A stretch of DNA of 64,000 nt from Bacteroides propionicigenes. GTDB lineage: Bacteria > Bacteroidota > Bacteroidia > Bacteroidales > Bacteroidaceae. Under the pieces are notes generated by a model, which saw nothing but the letters and a program-made list of their open reading frames with translations, made no database searches and was not told the DNA's origin. Below, piece by piece: positions 19,003 through 27,452 of this stretch. Location of the stretch: NCBI RefSeq assembly GCF_018390535.1, contig NZ_JAHBBW010000003.1:124001-188000 (forward strand), read 5' to 3'. Both the position numbers and the translations under genes were made by a program. Position 1 is the first letter of the stretch. Each line of letters opens with the position of its first letter.

Positions 19003-21786
19003 TTATATTTCGGTGGGTGTTTTCCCGAAGTGCTTTTTAAAAGCGCGGCTGAAAATGCTGAGGCTGGAGAAACCGGAGAGCTCGCTGACTTCGGTTACAG
19101 TATATTGACCGGATTGCAAAAGTTTGAGCGCATGGTTCATGCGTACGGCTTTGATAAAGTCGGAAGGGGATTGGTCTGTCAATGTTTTGATTTTCTTGTA
19201 TAAGAGTGAAGGGCTAACATTCATAGCTGCGGCAAACTCTTCTTTTCCAAATTCACTGTTGGCGATGTTTTCATTGATAACAGCTATCGCTTTGTTAACA
19301 AACGGATCGTTAGGTTTACTTTGGAGTACGGACTTTTCTTCGCGAGTAGTTGGTTGGCTTTGCGCCATTTTTTCTTGCATGAGCACTTGGGCGGCATCGG
19401 CGATGAGCCTGTCATTGGTACTCTTTCTTTTTAAACGGTTCGAATAGCTTTTGAAAGCGTAAATGATGTAACCGCCGATGCATAGGCTTATAAGAATTGC
19501 AAACCACCAAGTCTTCCAAAAGGGAGGTGTGATATGTATGTTCAAGCTACGTTCATCTATAATTTGTGATAGAGAGCCATCGTACATTCTGATATGCAAT
19601 TTGAAGTCTCCGCCGGGAAGATTGGTGTAATTAATAAAATGAAGTTCAGAGGGACGACTCCAGTTCGTATCCAGTCCTTCCAATAGCCATGAGAATTTCA
19701 TGTTTCTTGCAGAACCTCCTGTTGGCAGGAGCTCTAACATGAAATTGTTTTGAGTATAATTCAGGGATAGTCTCTTTTGTTGATTGACCGGGGTATTATT
19801 TAATAAATGGGGGATTGTACGGATGGAACGACCGGCTACGGTGATGTTTTGGAAGAAAATCTTTCCTTTGGGACGAGTCTCCTGAAGCAGCTTGGGAGTA
19901 AACATTATTGCACCGTTATTCGTTCCCCAAACCAGTTTGCCATTCTTTAGTCTCGTGCAGGAGTTGACACAAAAAGTTGTGTTTGAAAGGGAGTAGACGG
20001 AAGTATACGACCGGATAGTATTGTTTAAGATATTGAGCCTGCACAAACCGCTTTCAGTACCAATCCATAAAAAGCCGTTATCCAATAAGATACTGTTTAC
20101 ATAGTTGGATGTCAGACCGGATTCTGTGGTAAATCGCTCTGTTTGCCGTTTGTCATAATCATATTTTATCAGCCCGTCTCGGCAAGTTGCAATCCATACA
20201 GTGTTATCGGTTACTACTACATCTTGTGCCAAACTACCTTCAACTAAAGCTTCTATTGTTCCGTGATTTTTATCCAGTAAGAACAAGCCGTGTGAAGTTG
20301 TGAGTAATAGCTTCCCCAGAGCGAGTTCGGCAAATGCACTGACAGGTTGGATTGGATATTCTCGAAAACTATTTTCTTTATTTCGATAACAGGATAGATT
20401 CTGGTTGCCGCCAATCCATACATCTCCTTCTGCATCCACAAAGCAATCAAAGATAAAGTCTCCTGAGAAACCGGGAGTATGAGTCTTTGAGGAATAATGT
20501 TGAAGTGTTTGTCCGGTTTTTCCGTCCAGTAAATAAACGCCGGAAGAATAGCTACCTGCCCAGATACGTCCTTGACTATCTTCGCATAAAGATAAAAACA
20601 CCTTTGCTTGCTCTGATTTGTCCCGATAATAATGGTTCCATTTATTGGATATAGGATTCCAGCGGCTTAAGCCATTGTTTGTTGCAAACCATATATACCC
20701 TTTATGATCTTCTATAATCTTGTTTACATAATTGTTACCTAAAGAATTCGGATTGTTTATTTGATAGGTTATGGGGATAATCAGGGAATTGCCGTTTTCA
20801 AAAAAAGACAGTTTTCCGGTGTATGTGGCTACCCAATTTCTGGATTCATCGCAGAGAATATCATATACCCCGTCACCTCGAAGTGAAAAGGGGTTATTTA
20901 GGTCTTCTTTGTAAATGTTGAGAAGTTTATCTCCTTTTTCGCTGATATGCCATATGCCTTGACCGTCAATACCGATTAAAAGAGTATTATTGGCGTCTTT
21001 CTTTATTGTAAGAATCGGTTGTTTCGGAAAGCCCTTGATTGGTATGGCTGATAATGTTTTTTGAGTGATATCATAATAAAAAAGGCCGGCCGCTCCGGTA
21101 CCAATCCATAGGCGGTCGAGCTGCTCGTCATAGTACAAACTGGGTATCTGAAAAAAATCTTTTGCATTGTATGGGTAAATGAGACGGCTTTTTAATGTTG
21201 GCATCTCCAGCAATGAGATACCGGCTGATGTAATATAAAACAGTTGATTATTTTTATAAAAGGTGAGTTGCTTTATTTCCTTTTCCGATTGTGTGATTCT
21301 TGTAAGTGTATTGTTTTCATATTTAAATAGCCCGGTTGAGGAGGCAATCCAAAGGGTTCCGGTTTTATCGGCCGTAATAGTTCCTATGGTGATATGGTTG
21401 TTGCCGGTTTCTTCTCGTAAGTCTGCCAAAAAGAGAAAACGGTCTGTAACTTCGTCGTAATGGAATATCTGACTGTTATTAGTGTAAGAGAATAGTTGTG
21501 AATTGCCGTAAGTCAGTTTTACAAATACAAAATCGGTGGTTTTACAAGGTAGCTCATAATTGCGGCAGTCTCCCTCAGTTACTCTCAAAATCCCGGTTTT
21601 AGTGGAAGCCCAGATAAAGCCATGCTTATCTTTGCAGATAGAAAATGCTTCTCCCGATGTTATGCCATAAATATCACTGATGTTGTAGAATTTGGTATTG
21701 GCTGGGAAAGAATTCAAACTTATGAAAAGTAGAGTAAATATCAGAAGTATGACTTTTGCTTTTGATGTAGTTTGAACTTTTTTCAT
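19003..21786 (-). CDS. Periplasmic-propeller sensor/AraC regulator without kinase
   Basis: A 927-residue membrane regulator. After a signal peptide (KAKVILLIFTLLFIS) come many two-component-propeller repeats (GLSRWNPISNKW, LWIGTESGLCRLN), then a Y_Y_Y domain (FSWLLEGLDTNWSRPSEL), one TM helix (WWFAILISLCIGGYIIYAF), a linker of about 60 residues and an AraC-type HTH (FGKEEFAAAMNVSPSLLYKK to FSRAFKKHFGKTP). Histidine kinase and receiver domains, normally between TM and HTH in Bacteroides hybrid systems, are absent. It is adjacent to and upstream of the GH43 operon, which it likely controls. I chose ATG 21786; ATG 21804 is possible. Longer starts would run through the tRNA gene. Confidence 0.85.
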   Translation of the reverse strand: MKKVQTTSKAKVILLIFTLLFISLNSFPANTKFYNISDIYGITSGEAFSICKDKHGFIWASTKTGILRVTEGDCRNYELPCKTTDFVFVKLTYGNSQLFSYTNNSQIFHYDEVTDRFLFLADLREETGNNHITIGTITADKTGTLWIASSTGLFKYENNTLTRITQSEKEIKQLTFYKNNQLFYITSAGISLLEMPTLKSRLIYPYNAKDFFQIPSLYYDEQLDRLWIGTGAAGLFYYDITQKTLSAIPIKGFPKQPILTIKKDANNTLLIGIDGQGIWHISEKGDKLLNIYKEDLNNPFSLRGDGVYDILCDESRNWVATYTGKLSFFENGNSLIIPITYQINNPNSLGNNYVNKIIEDHKGYIWFATNNGLSRWNPISNKWNHYYRDKSEQAKVFLSLCEDSQGRIWAGSYSSGVYLLDGKTGQTLQHYSSKTHTPGFSGDFIFDCFVDAEGDVWIGGNQNLSCYRNKENSFREYPIQPVSAFAELALGKLLLTTSHGLFLLDKNHGTIEALVEGSLAQDVVVTDNTVWIATCRDGLIKYDYDKRQTERFTTESGLTSNYVNSILLDNGFLWIGTESGLCRLNILNNTIRSYTSVYSLSNTTFCVNSCTRLKNGKLVWGTNNGAIMFTPKLLQETRPKGKIFFQNITVAGRSIRTIPHLLNNTPVNQQKRLSLNYTQNNFMLELLPTGGSARNMKFSWLLEGLDTNWSRPSELHFINYTNLPGGDFKLHIRMYDGSLSQIIDERSLNIHITPPFWKTWWFAILISLCIGGYIIYAFKSYSNRLKRKSTNDRLIADAAQVLMQEKMAQSQPTTREEKSVLQSKPNDPFVNKAIAVINENIANSEFGKEEFAAAMNVSPSLLYKKIKTLTDQSPSDFIKAVRMNHALKLLQSGQYTVTEVSELSGFSSLSIFSRAFKKHFGKTPTEI

Positions 21787-21814
21787 GAGGAAAACTTCAT
21801 TCATGAGAAGCGGG

Positions 21815-21888
21815 TGGAGCGTATCGGACTCGAACCGATCACCTCGACACTGCCAGTGTCGCGCTCTAGCCAGATGAGCTAACGCCCC
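21815..21888 (-). tRNA. tRNA-Ala (anticodon GGC)
   Basis: Folds on the minus strand as a full cloverleaf: acceptor GGGGCGT with ACGCTCC, anticodon stem CGACA/TGTCG around loop CTGGCAG, and T arm ATCGG-TTCGAGT-CCGAT. The anticodon is GGC. The third acceptor pair is G-U, the classic alanine identity element, which supports the call. The discriminator base is A. It lies 28 bp upstream of the chosen regulator start. Confidence 0.95.
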
Positions 21889-21991
21889 GTTGCTAACGTT
21901 TGCAGAGCTACCTGCATTTTTGATGGCGCAAATATAATGCATTATTCTGAAATAATTGCTATGTTTGCGAAATAAAATGAAAAAAGAAGTT

Positions 21992-22297
21992 ATGTTGATA
22001 TATAATACGACCTATCACGTAGAGGAAGGACAGGAAAAATACTTCCTTACCTGGATGCAGGAATTCTATCTTCCTGAAGTGGAAAAGCACGGTACGCTGT
22101 ATGCTCCGCGCATAGCACGCATACTGAGTCATATTGAAGAGGGAAGCATATGTTACTCAGTACAGTTTGAGGTGGAAAACTCGGCTAAGCTGCATCGTTG
22201 GCATCAGGAGCAAGGCGTGAAGCTGAATGAAGAATTGCTGAAAATCTTTAAAGACAAAGTAATCGGTTTTCCGACATTGATGGAGGTAATTGTGTGA
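21992..22297 (+). CDS. DUF4286 family protein
   Basis: About 101 residues, cytoplasmic. The N-terminus [19 protein letters not shown] and the segment [19 protein letters not shown] fit DUF4286, small alpha/beta-barrel-like proteins of unknown function common in Bacteroidota. I start at ATG 21992, which gives the family-typical first residues; ATG 21977 in the same frame is possible. The stop overlaps the ruvC GTG start by 4 bp (GTGA), so ruvC is translationally coupled to it. No functional link to recombination is known to me. Confidence 0.75.
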   Translation: MLIYNTTYHVEEGQEKYFLTWMQEFYLPEVEKHGTLYAPRIARILSHIEEGSICYSVQFEVENSAKLHRWHQEQGVKLNEELLKIFKDKVIGFPTLMEVIV

Positions 22298-22863
22298 TAC
22301 AACCGGTAAAAGAAAAAATCATTCTGGGCATCGACCCCGGTACTACCATTATGGGGTATGGAGTGTTGCGCGTGGCGGGAGTGAAGCCCGAAATGATTGC
22401 TATGGGTATCATAGACCTTCGCAAGTTTGGCGATCACTACCTGAAGCTTCGCCATATCCACGAACGGGTGTTGGGCATTATTGAGAGTTATCTGCCGGAT
22501 GAACTTGCCATTGAAGCGCCTTTCTTTGGAAAAAACGTGCAGTCTATGCTGAAGCTGGGACGTGCGCAAGGTGTGGCTATGGCTGCCGCTTTGAGCCGTG
22601 ATATTCCTATTACGGAATATGCCCCTTTGAAGATAAAAATGGCAATAACCGGAAACGGACAGGCGTCTAAGGAACAAGTGGCTGATATGCTGCAGCGTAT
22701 GCTCCACTTTCCCAAAGAGGAGATGCCCGTATTTATGGACGCTACCGATGGGCTTGCCGCCGCTTATTGCCACTTTCTGCAAATGGGGCGGCCCGCTATG
22801 GAGAAGGGCTATCACAGTTGGAAGGATTTTATAGCCAAGAATCCCGACAAAATAAAACGGTAG
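22294..22863 (+). CDS. ruvC: Holliday junction resolvase RuvC
   Basis: A 189-residue nuclease that cuts Holliday junctions with RuvAB during recombinational repair. Seen: [16 protein letters not shown] with the first catalytic Asp, [19 protein letters not shown] with the catalytic Glu, and [12 protein letters not shown] with the last Asp pair. The start codon is GTG at 22294, embedded in the stop of the DUF4286 gene; the reading frame and the length agree with the family. Confidence 0.96.
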   Translation: MIQPVKEKIILGIDPGTTIMGYGVLRVAGVKPEMIAMGIIDLRKFGDHYLKLRHIHERVLGIIESYLPDELAIEAPFFGKNVQSMLKLGRAQGVAMAAALSRDIPITEYAPLKIKMAITGNGQASKEQVADMLQRMLHFPKEEMPVFMDATDGLAAAYCHFLQMGRPAMEKGYHSWKDFIAKNPDKIKR

Positions 22864-22913
22864 TCCCGTACCTTATATTTCGAATTTAATACTTTACACT
22901 TAAAATACTAGCC

Positions 22914-24911
22914 ATGAAATTAAATGATCTTGTCATTATCGGAGTAGCGGCGACAACGGTAGTCAGTTGTGCCCCCTCGAAGAAAGAATATACCTCATAC
23001 GAACTTTATCCTGTCCGTACGGGCAGTCTGGCTGAAATGGAGTATACTCCGGGCGCTACGCAGTTTACGCTTTGGTCGCCTACGGCAGATGAAGTACGCC
23101 TGATGCTGTATGATGCGGGAGACGGCGGGCACGCTTATGAAACGGTAGCTATGTCACCTGCCGAAAACGGTACGTGGACGGCTAAGGTAGAGCGGGATTT
23201 GAAAGGCAAGTTCTATACGTTCAATGTAAGAATCAACGGTAAGTGGTTGGGTGATACGCCGGGCATCAATGCACAGGCAGTAGGTGTGAACGGCAAGCGT
23301 GCGGCGGTTATCGATATGCGTGAAACCGATCCGGAAGGCTGGGCGGAAGATAAACGTCCGCCGCTGGCATCGCCTGCCGATGTGATTATCTATGAGATGC
23401 ATCACCGGGACTTCTCCGTAGACCCTTCATCGGGCATCCGGAATAAGGGTAAGTTCCTTGCCATGACGGAGACGGGAACAGTCAATCCCGATAAATTGTC
23501 AACCGGTATCGACCACTTGAAAGAGCTGGGAGTGACACACGTGCACATCCTGCCTTCCTATGACTATGCCTCTGTGGACGAAACCAAGCTGAACGAGAAT
23601 CAATACAACTGGGGATATGACCCTCAGAACTATAATGTGCCCGACGGTTCTTACTCTACCAATCCTTACAAGCCGGATGTACGTATCCGCGAGTTCAAAC
23701 AAATGGTACAGGCTTTGCATAAGGCGGGCATTCGTGTGGTGCTGGACGTAGTGTACAATCATACTTTCAATACGGTTGAGAGCAATTTCGAGCGTACTGT
23801 TCCCGGATACTTCTATCGTCAGAAACCTGACGGAAGTTTTGCGGACGCTTCTGCCTGCGGCAATGAAACGGCGAGCAACCGTTCCATGATGCGCAAATAT
23901 ATAGTAGAGTCCGTTTTGCATTGGATAAACGAGTATCATATTGACGGCTTCCGCTTCGACCTGATGGGAATCCATGACATCGAAACCATGAACGAGATAC
24001 GCAAGGCGGCAACAGCGGTAGATTCCACAATCTTTATATATGGTGAAGGTTGGGCTGCATCGGCTCCCCAAATGTCACAGGATTCGTTGGCAATGAAGGC
24101 TAATACCTATAAGATGCCGGGTATCGCCGCTTTCTCCGATGAGATGCGTGATGCACTGCGCGGTCCTTTCAATGATAACCATCAGGGAGCTTTCCTTGCC
24201 GGGCTGCCCGGAGGAGAGGAGAGCATCAAGTTCGGTATTGTGGGTGCAGTGAAGCATCCGCAAGTCAATAATGAACAGGTGAATTATAGCAAAGCCCCGT
24301 GGGCGGAACAACCCACGCAGATGATTAGCTACGTGTCTTGCCATGATGATATGTGCTTGGTGGACAGATTGAAAGCGAGTATTCCGGGCATCACTCCCGA
24401 AGAACTTGCCCGGTTGGACAAACTGGCGCAGACAGCGGTATTTACTTCGCAGGGCGTACCCTTTATTTATGCGGGCGAGGAGGTGATGCGCGACAAGAAA
24501 GGTGTACATAACAGTTACCAGAGCCCGGACTCCATCAATGCCATCGACTGGAAACGCAAGACGGAGCACGCCGATGTGTTTGCCTATTATAAAGGGTTGA
24601 TTCAGCTACGCAAGCATCATCCGGCTTTCCGCTTAGGAGATGCCGAACTGGTTCGTAAGCATCTGGAATTCCTGCCGGTTGAGGGCAGTAACGTGGTGGC
24701 CTATCGGTTGAAAGAGAATGCCGGGGGCGATGCGTGGGGCGATATATATGTAGTGCTGAATTCACGCAAGGAAGCGGCTAAGGTTTCAGTGCCCGAAGGC
24801 AAATATACGGTGGTCTGCAAGGACGGCTTCATCAGTGAACAAGGTTTGGGTACGATGTACGGGCCGGAAATCTCCGTTCCGGCGCAGTCGGCACTTATTT
24901 TCTATAAATAG
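22914..24911 (+). CDS. pulA: Type I pullulanase, lipoprotein
   Basis: A 665-residue alpha-1,6-debranching enzyme for pullulan, amylopectin or glycogen. The N-terminus is a lipoprotein signal (TVVSC, Cys19). Residues about 45-130 form a CBM48-like domain (TQFTLWSPTADEVRLMLYD). The GH13 regions follow: VVLDVVYNH near residue 275, GFRFDLMG with the nucleophile Asp near 349, IYGEGW with the acid Glu near 378, and SCHDD near 476. The type I motif YNWGYDPQNY is intact. It stands alone here without a Sus-like locus and likely works at the periplasmic or outer-membrane face. Confidence 0.95.
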   Translation: MKLNDLVIIGVAATTVVSCAPSKKEYTSYELYPVRTGSLAEMEYTPGATQFTLWSPTADEVRLMLYDAGDGGHAYETVAMSPAENGTWTAKVERDLKGKFYTFNVRINGKWLGDTPGINAQAVGVNGKRAAVIDMRETDPEGWAEDKRPPLASPADVIIYEMHHRDFSVDPSSGIRNKGKFLAMTETGTVNPDKLSTGIDHLKELGVTHVHILPSYDYASVDETKLNENQYNWGYDPQNYNVPDGSYSTNPYKPDVRIREFKQMVQALHKAGIRVVLDVVYNHTFNTVESNFERTVPGYFYRQKPDGSFADASACGNETASNRSMMRKYIVESVLHWINEYHIDGFRFDLMGIHDIETMNEIRKAATAVDSTIFIYGEGWAASAPQMSQDSLAMKANTYKMPGIAAFSDEMRDALRGPFNDNHQGAFLAGLPGGEESIKFGIVGAVKHPQVNNEQVNYSKAPWAEQPTQMISYVSCHDDMCLVDRLKASIPGITPEELARLDKLAQTAVFTSQGVPFIYAGEEVMRDKKGVHNSYQSPDSINAIDWKRKTEHADVFAYYKGLIQLRKHHPAFRLGDAELVRKHLEFLPVEGSNVVAYRLKENAGGDAWGDIYVVLNSRKEAAKVSVPEGKYTVVCKDGFISEQGLGTMYGPEISVPAQSALIFYK

Positions 24912-24925
24912 GGAAAGCAGGCTTT

Positions 24926-25101
24926 TCGAGTATGTCAAACGGAATTTTCAAGCATATCAAATGAATTTATCAAGTGTATCAAACGGAATTATCATCGTAA
25001 GAAAACAGATTATCTGTTTCGTCAGAATACATGGTCTGTTTTACTAAAACGCATAATCTGTTTCATTAAAACGCATTATCTGTTCTGTCACTCAGAAGAG
25101 T
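24926..25101. repeat. Degenerate tandem array, 22-bp period, about eight units
   Basis: Between pulA and the ABC ATPase gene the sequence repeats every 22 bp with no spacers. Units start at 24926, 24948, 24970, 24992, 25014, 25036, 25058 and 25080. Units 1-3 share TCAAGTGTATCAAACGGAAT-like sequence; units 6-7 share CTGTTT-TAAAACGC-T-AT. Units 4-5 are intermediates and unit 8 is the most diverged. The 22-bp step is about two helical turns. AAACAG/CTGTTT inverted pairs occur inside it. Confidence 0.8.
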
Positions 25102-25132
25102 TTGTGACTCCTAACAAGACAAACCATTAAAA

Positions 25133-26608
25133 ATGATACAACAACATACCTTGCAGATAACGGAAGGAGTAGCGCGCAATCCGCTTATTCGTCTGTCACA
25201 CCCTGTCACTCTTGACTTTCTCGATGGAGAGCATATAGCTATTGTTGGCCCTAACGGAGCCGGGAAAAGCCTGTTGGTAGATTTGCTTACGGGTAGATAT
25301 CCCTTGCGTGACGGCACACTGGCGTACGATTTCCGCCCCTCCGCCACGCAAACTGCCTACGACAACATCAAGTACATTGCTTTCCGTGATACCTACGGTT
25401 CTGCCGACGCCAATTACTACTATCAGCAACGTTGGAATGCCCACGACCAAGAGGACGCCCCGCTGGTGCGTGAGCTGTTGGGTGAGGTGAAGGACGAAGC
25501 TCTCAAACAACAACTGTTCGACCTTTTCCGTATCGAGCCGATGCTTGATAAGAAAATCATTCTTCTTTCCAGTGGCGAACTCCGCAAGTTTCAGATGACC
25601 AAGACATTGCTTACAGCTCCGCGCATCCTCATCATGGACAATCCTTTCATCGGACTGGATGCCGCCACACGCGAACTGTTGTTCAATGTGCTGGAGAAAC
25701 TGGCGCAACTCGCTTCCCTGCAAATCGTGTTGGTTCTCTCCATGCTGGATGATATACCGTCTTTCATCACTCACGTAGTCCCCGTTGACAATAAAGTGGC
25801 GGGAGAGAAAATGGAACGTGCTGTCTATATGCAGGCTTTCCATGAGCAAGACGCTATGCGTGCTGAGGCAGATGCCGCCTTTTTCAGTGAATTGCAGCAA
25901 CGCATTATCGACCTTCCTTATGAAAACACTAACTTCACTTCGGACGAAGTTGTCCGTTTGAATAAAGTCAGTATCCGCTATGACGACCGCACAATCTTGA
26001 AAGAACTGGACTGGACGGTGATGCGCGGACAGAAGTGGGCTTTGAGCGGCGAGAACGGCGCAGGCAAATCCACCTTGCTTAGCTTGGTGTGTGCGGACAA
26101 TCCGCAGTCTTATGCCTGCGACATCAGCCTGTTCGGACGTAAGCGGGGGACGGGTGAGAGTATTTGGGAAATCAAGAAACACATAGGTTATGTCAGCCCG
26201 GAGATGCATCGCGCTTATCTGAAGAATCTGCCGGCTATCGAAATCGTAGCTTCCGGACTGCATGACAGTATCGGTCTGTACAAGCGTACGCACACCGGCC
26301 AAATGGCTGTGTGCGAGTGGTGGATGGATGTTTTCGGCGTGGCGGGTTTGAAAGACAAGCCTTTCCTGCAACTCTCCAGCGGCGAGCAACGTCTTGCCCT
26401 GTTGGCGCGTGCTTTTGTGAAAGACCCCGAACTGCTGATTCTTGACGAACCCTTGCATGGACTGGATACGTATAACCGTCGTCGCGTAAAGAAAATCATA
26501 GAGGCTTTTTGCCGTCGTAGGGATAAAACAATGATAATGGTGACTCATTACGAGAACGAACTTCCTGCCACGATTAGCGACCGCCTGTACTTGAAGCGCA
26601 ACCGCTAA
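25133..26608 (+). CDS. Double ABC ATPase, ModF/PhrA-like
   Basis: A 491-residue cytoplasmic protein with two ABC ATPase domains and no membrane segment. Domain 1: Walker A GPNGAGKS (39-46), signature LSSGE (145-149), Walker B ILIMDNPFIGLD. Domain 2: Walker A GENGAGKS (about 305), signature LSSGE, Walker B LLILDEPLHGLD. The layout fits the ModF/PhrA group rather than ABC-F translation factors, because the ABC-F linker is missing. In domain 1 the catalytic Glu after Walker B is Asn (N170), so that site likely binds ATP with little hydrolysis. The role is unknown. The 22-bp repeat array lies directly upstream. Confidence 0.85.
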   Translation: MIQQHTLQITEGVARNPLIRLSHPVTLDFLDGEHIAIVGPNGAGKSLLVDLLTGRYPLRDGTLAYDFRPSATQTAYDNIKYIAFRDTYGSADANYYYQQRWNAHDQEDAPLVRELLGEVKDEALKQQLFDLFRIEPMLDKKIILLSSGELRKFQMTKTLLTAPRILIMDNPFIGLDAATRELLFNVLEKLAQLASLQIVLVLSMLDDIPSFITHVVPVDNKVAGEKMERAVYMQAFHEQDAMRAEADAAFFSELQQRIIDLPYENTNFTSDEVVRLNKVSIRYDDRTILKELDWTVMRGQKWALSGENGAGKSTLLSLVCADNPQSYACDISLFGRKRGTGESIWEIKKHIGYVSPEMHRAYLKNLPAIEIVASGLHDSIGLYKRTHTGQMAVCEWWMDVFGVAGLKDKPFLQLSSGEQRLALLARAFVKDPELLILDEPLHGLDTYNRRRVKKIIEAFCRRRDKTMIMVTHYENELPATISDRLYLKRNR

Positions 26609-26648
26609 AATATCCGGCTGATAAAGAACAAACAACAATGTAAATCGT

Positions 26649-26656
26649 TATATTTG
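26649..26656 (+). promoter_or_regulatory. Bacteroidota -7 element for the transaldolase-like gene
   Basis: TATATTTG (TAnnTTTG), 28 bp upstream of the ATG at 26685. The -33 region is not clear. Confidence 0.5.
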
Positions 26657-26684
26657 TGGAATTAATCCTTAAACTATTTACATT

Positions 26685-27341
26685 ATGAAGTTCTTTATCG
26701 ACACTGCAAATTTAGACCAGATTCGGGAAGCCTACGATATGGGCGTACTCGACGGAGTGACTACCAACCCCTCACTCATGGCAAAAGAGGGTATCAAGGG
26801 AGTGGAAAACCAGCGCAAGCATTACGTGGACATCTGCAATATAGTGCGGGGAGATGTAAGCGCGGAGGTGATTGCCACCGACTATGAGGGTATGATTAAG
26901 GAAGGTGAAGAACTCGCCGCACTCAACCCGCACATTGTGGTGAAAGTGCCTTGCATTGCAGACGGAATAAAAGCCATCAAATATTTTTCGGGAAAAGGTA
27001 TCCGTACCAACTGCACACTGGTGTTCTCCGTGGGGCAGGCTTTACTGGCGGCAAAAGCCGGGGCAACTTACGTTTCGCCGTTTGTGGGGCGCCTTGACGA
27101 TATCTGTGAGGACGGCGTGGCCTTGGTGGGCAGTATTGTAGAAATGTACCGCTATTATGGTTATGAAACTCAGGTGCTTGCTGCATCCATCCGCCATACC
27201 GCACATATTGTCCAATGTATAGAAGCAGGAGCCGATGTAGCCACGTGCCCGCTTTCCGCCATAAAAGGCCTGTTGAACCATCCGCTGACAGATGCCGGGT
27301 TAAAGAAGTTCCTCGAAGACTATAAACGTGTGAACGGATAA
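26685..27341 (+). CDS. Transaldolase/fructose-6-phosphate aldolase (TalC-like)
   Basis: A 218-residue protein of the short transaldolase group. The signature KFFIDTANLDQIREAYDMG and GVTTNPSLM open the barrel; the Schiff-base Lys lies in VVKVPCIADGIKAIKYF; FVGRLDDICEDG and the C-terminal NHPLTDAGLKKFLEDY fit the family. It either moves dihydroxyacetone units in the pentose phosphate pathway or cleaves fructose 6-phosphate; the two activities are not separable by eye. It is flanked by its own -7 element and by a second promoter downstream, so likely monocistronic. Confidence 0.9.
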   Translation: MKFFIDTANLDQIREAYDMGVLDGVTTNPSLMAKEGIKGVENQRKHYVDICNIVRGDVSAEVIATDYEGMIKEGEELAALNPHIVVKVPCIADGIKAIKYFSGKGIRTNCTLVFSVGQALLAAKAGATYVSPFVGRLDDICEDGVALVGSIVEMYRYYGYETQVLAASIRHTAHIVQCIEAGADVATCPLSAIKGLLNHPLTDAGLKKFLEDYKRVNG

Positions 27342-27388
27342 TCCGGAAAAGCCTATAAGCCTATCTTTCACGTATTTCTTGACTAATA

Positions 27389-27421
27389 TTGGCGATAAAT
27401 AGAATAAAAACTTTATTTTTG
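27389..27421 (+). promoter_or_regulatory. Promoter of the LTA-synthase-like/PAP2/MscS operon
   Basis: TTG at 27389-27391, a 22-bp gap, and TATTTTTG (TAnnTTTG) at 27414-27421, 31 bp before the ATG. Both boxes have Bacteroidota spacing. Confidence 0.6.
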
Positions 27422-27452
27422 CCGAATATATTCAGTTTAAGAGAAAGCACCG

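Noticed and set aside
21787..21942. N-terminal extension of the propeller/AraC regulator in the same frame
   Set aside because: It reads straight through the tRNA-Ala gene and lacks signal character; the signal peptide begins at ATG 21786.
22204..22815. 203-codon minus-strand frame over ruvC
   Set aside because: It mirrors the conserved ruvC coding sequence; His/Ser-rich antisense translation is typical of shadows.
24926..25101. CRISPR array
   Set aside because: Units are contiguous and degenerate, with no unique spacers and no cas genes nearby.
25196..26638. 480-codon minus-strand frame over the ABC ATPase gene
   Set aside because: Long only because of the codon bias of the real gene; it has no domain and the plus-strand gene has all ABC motifs.
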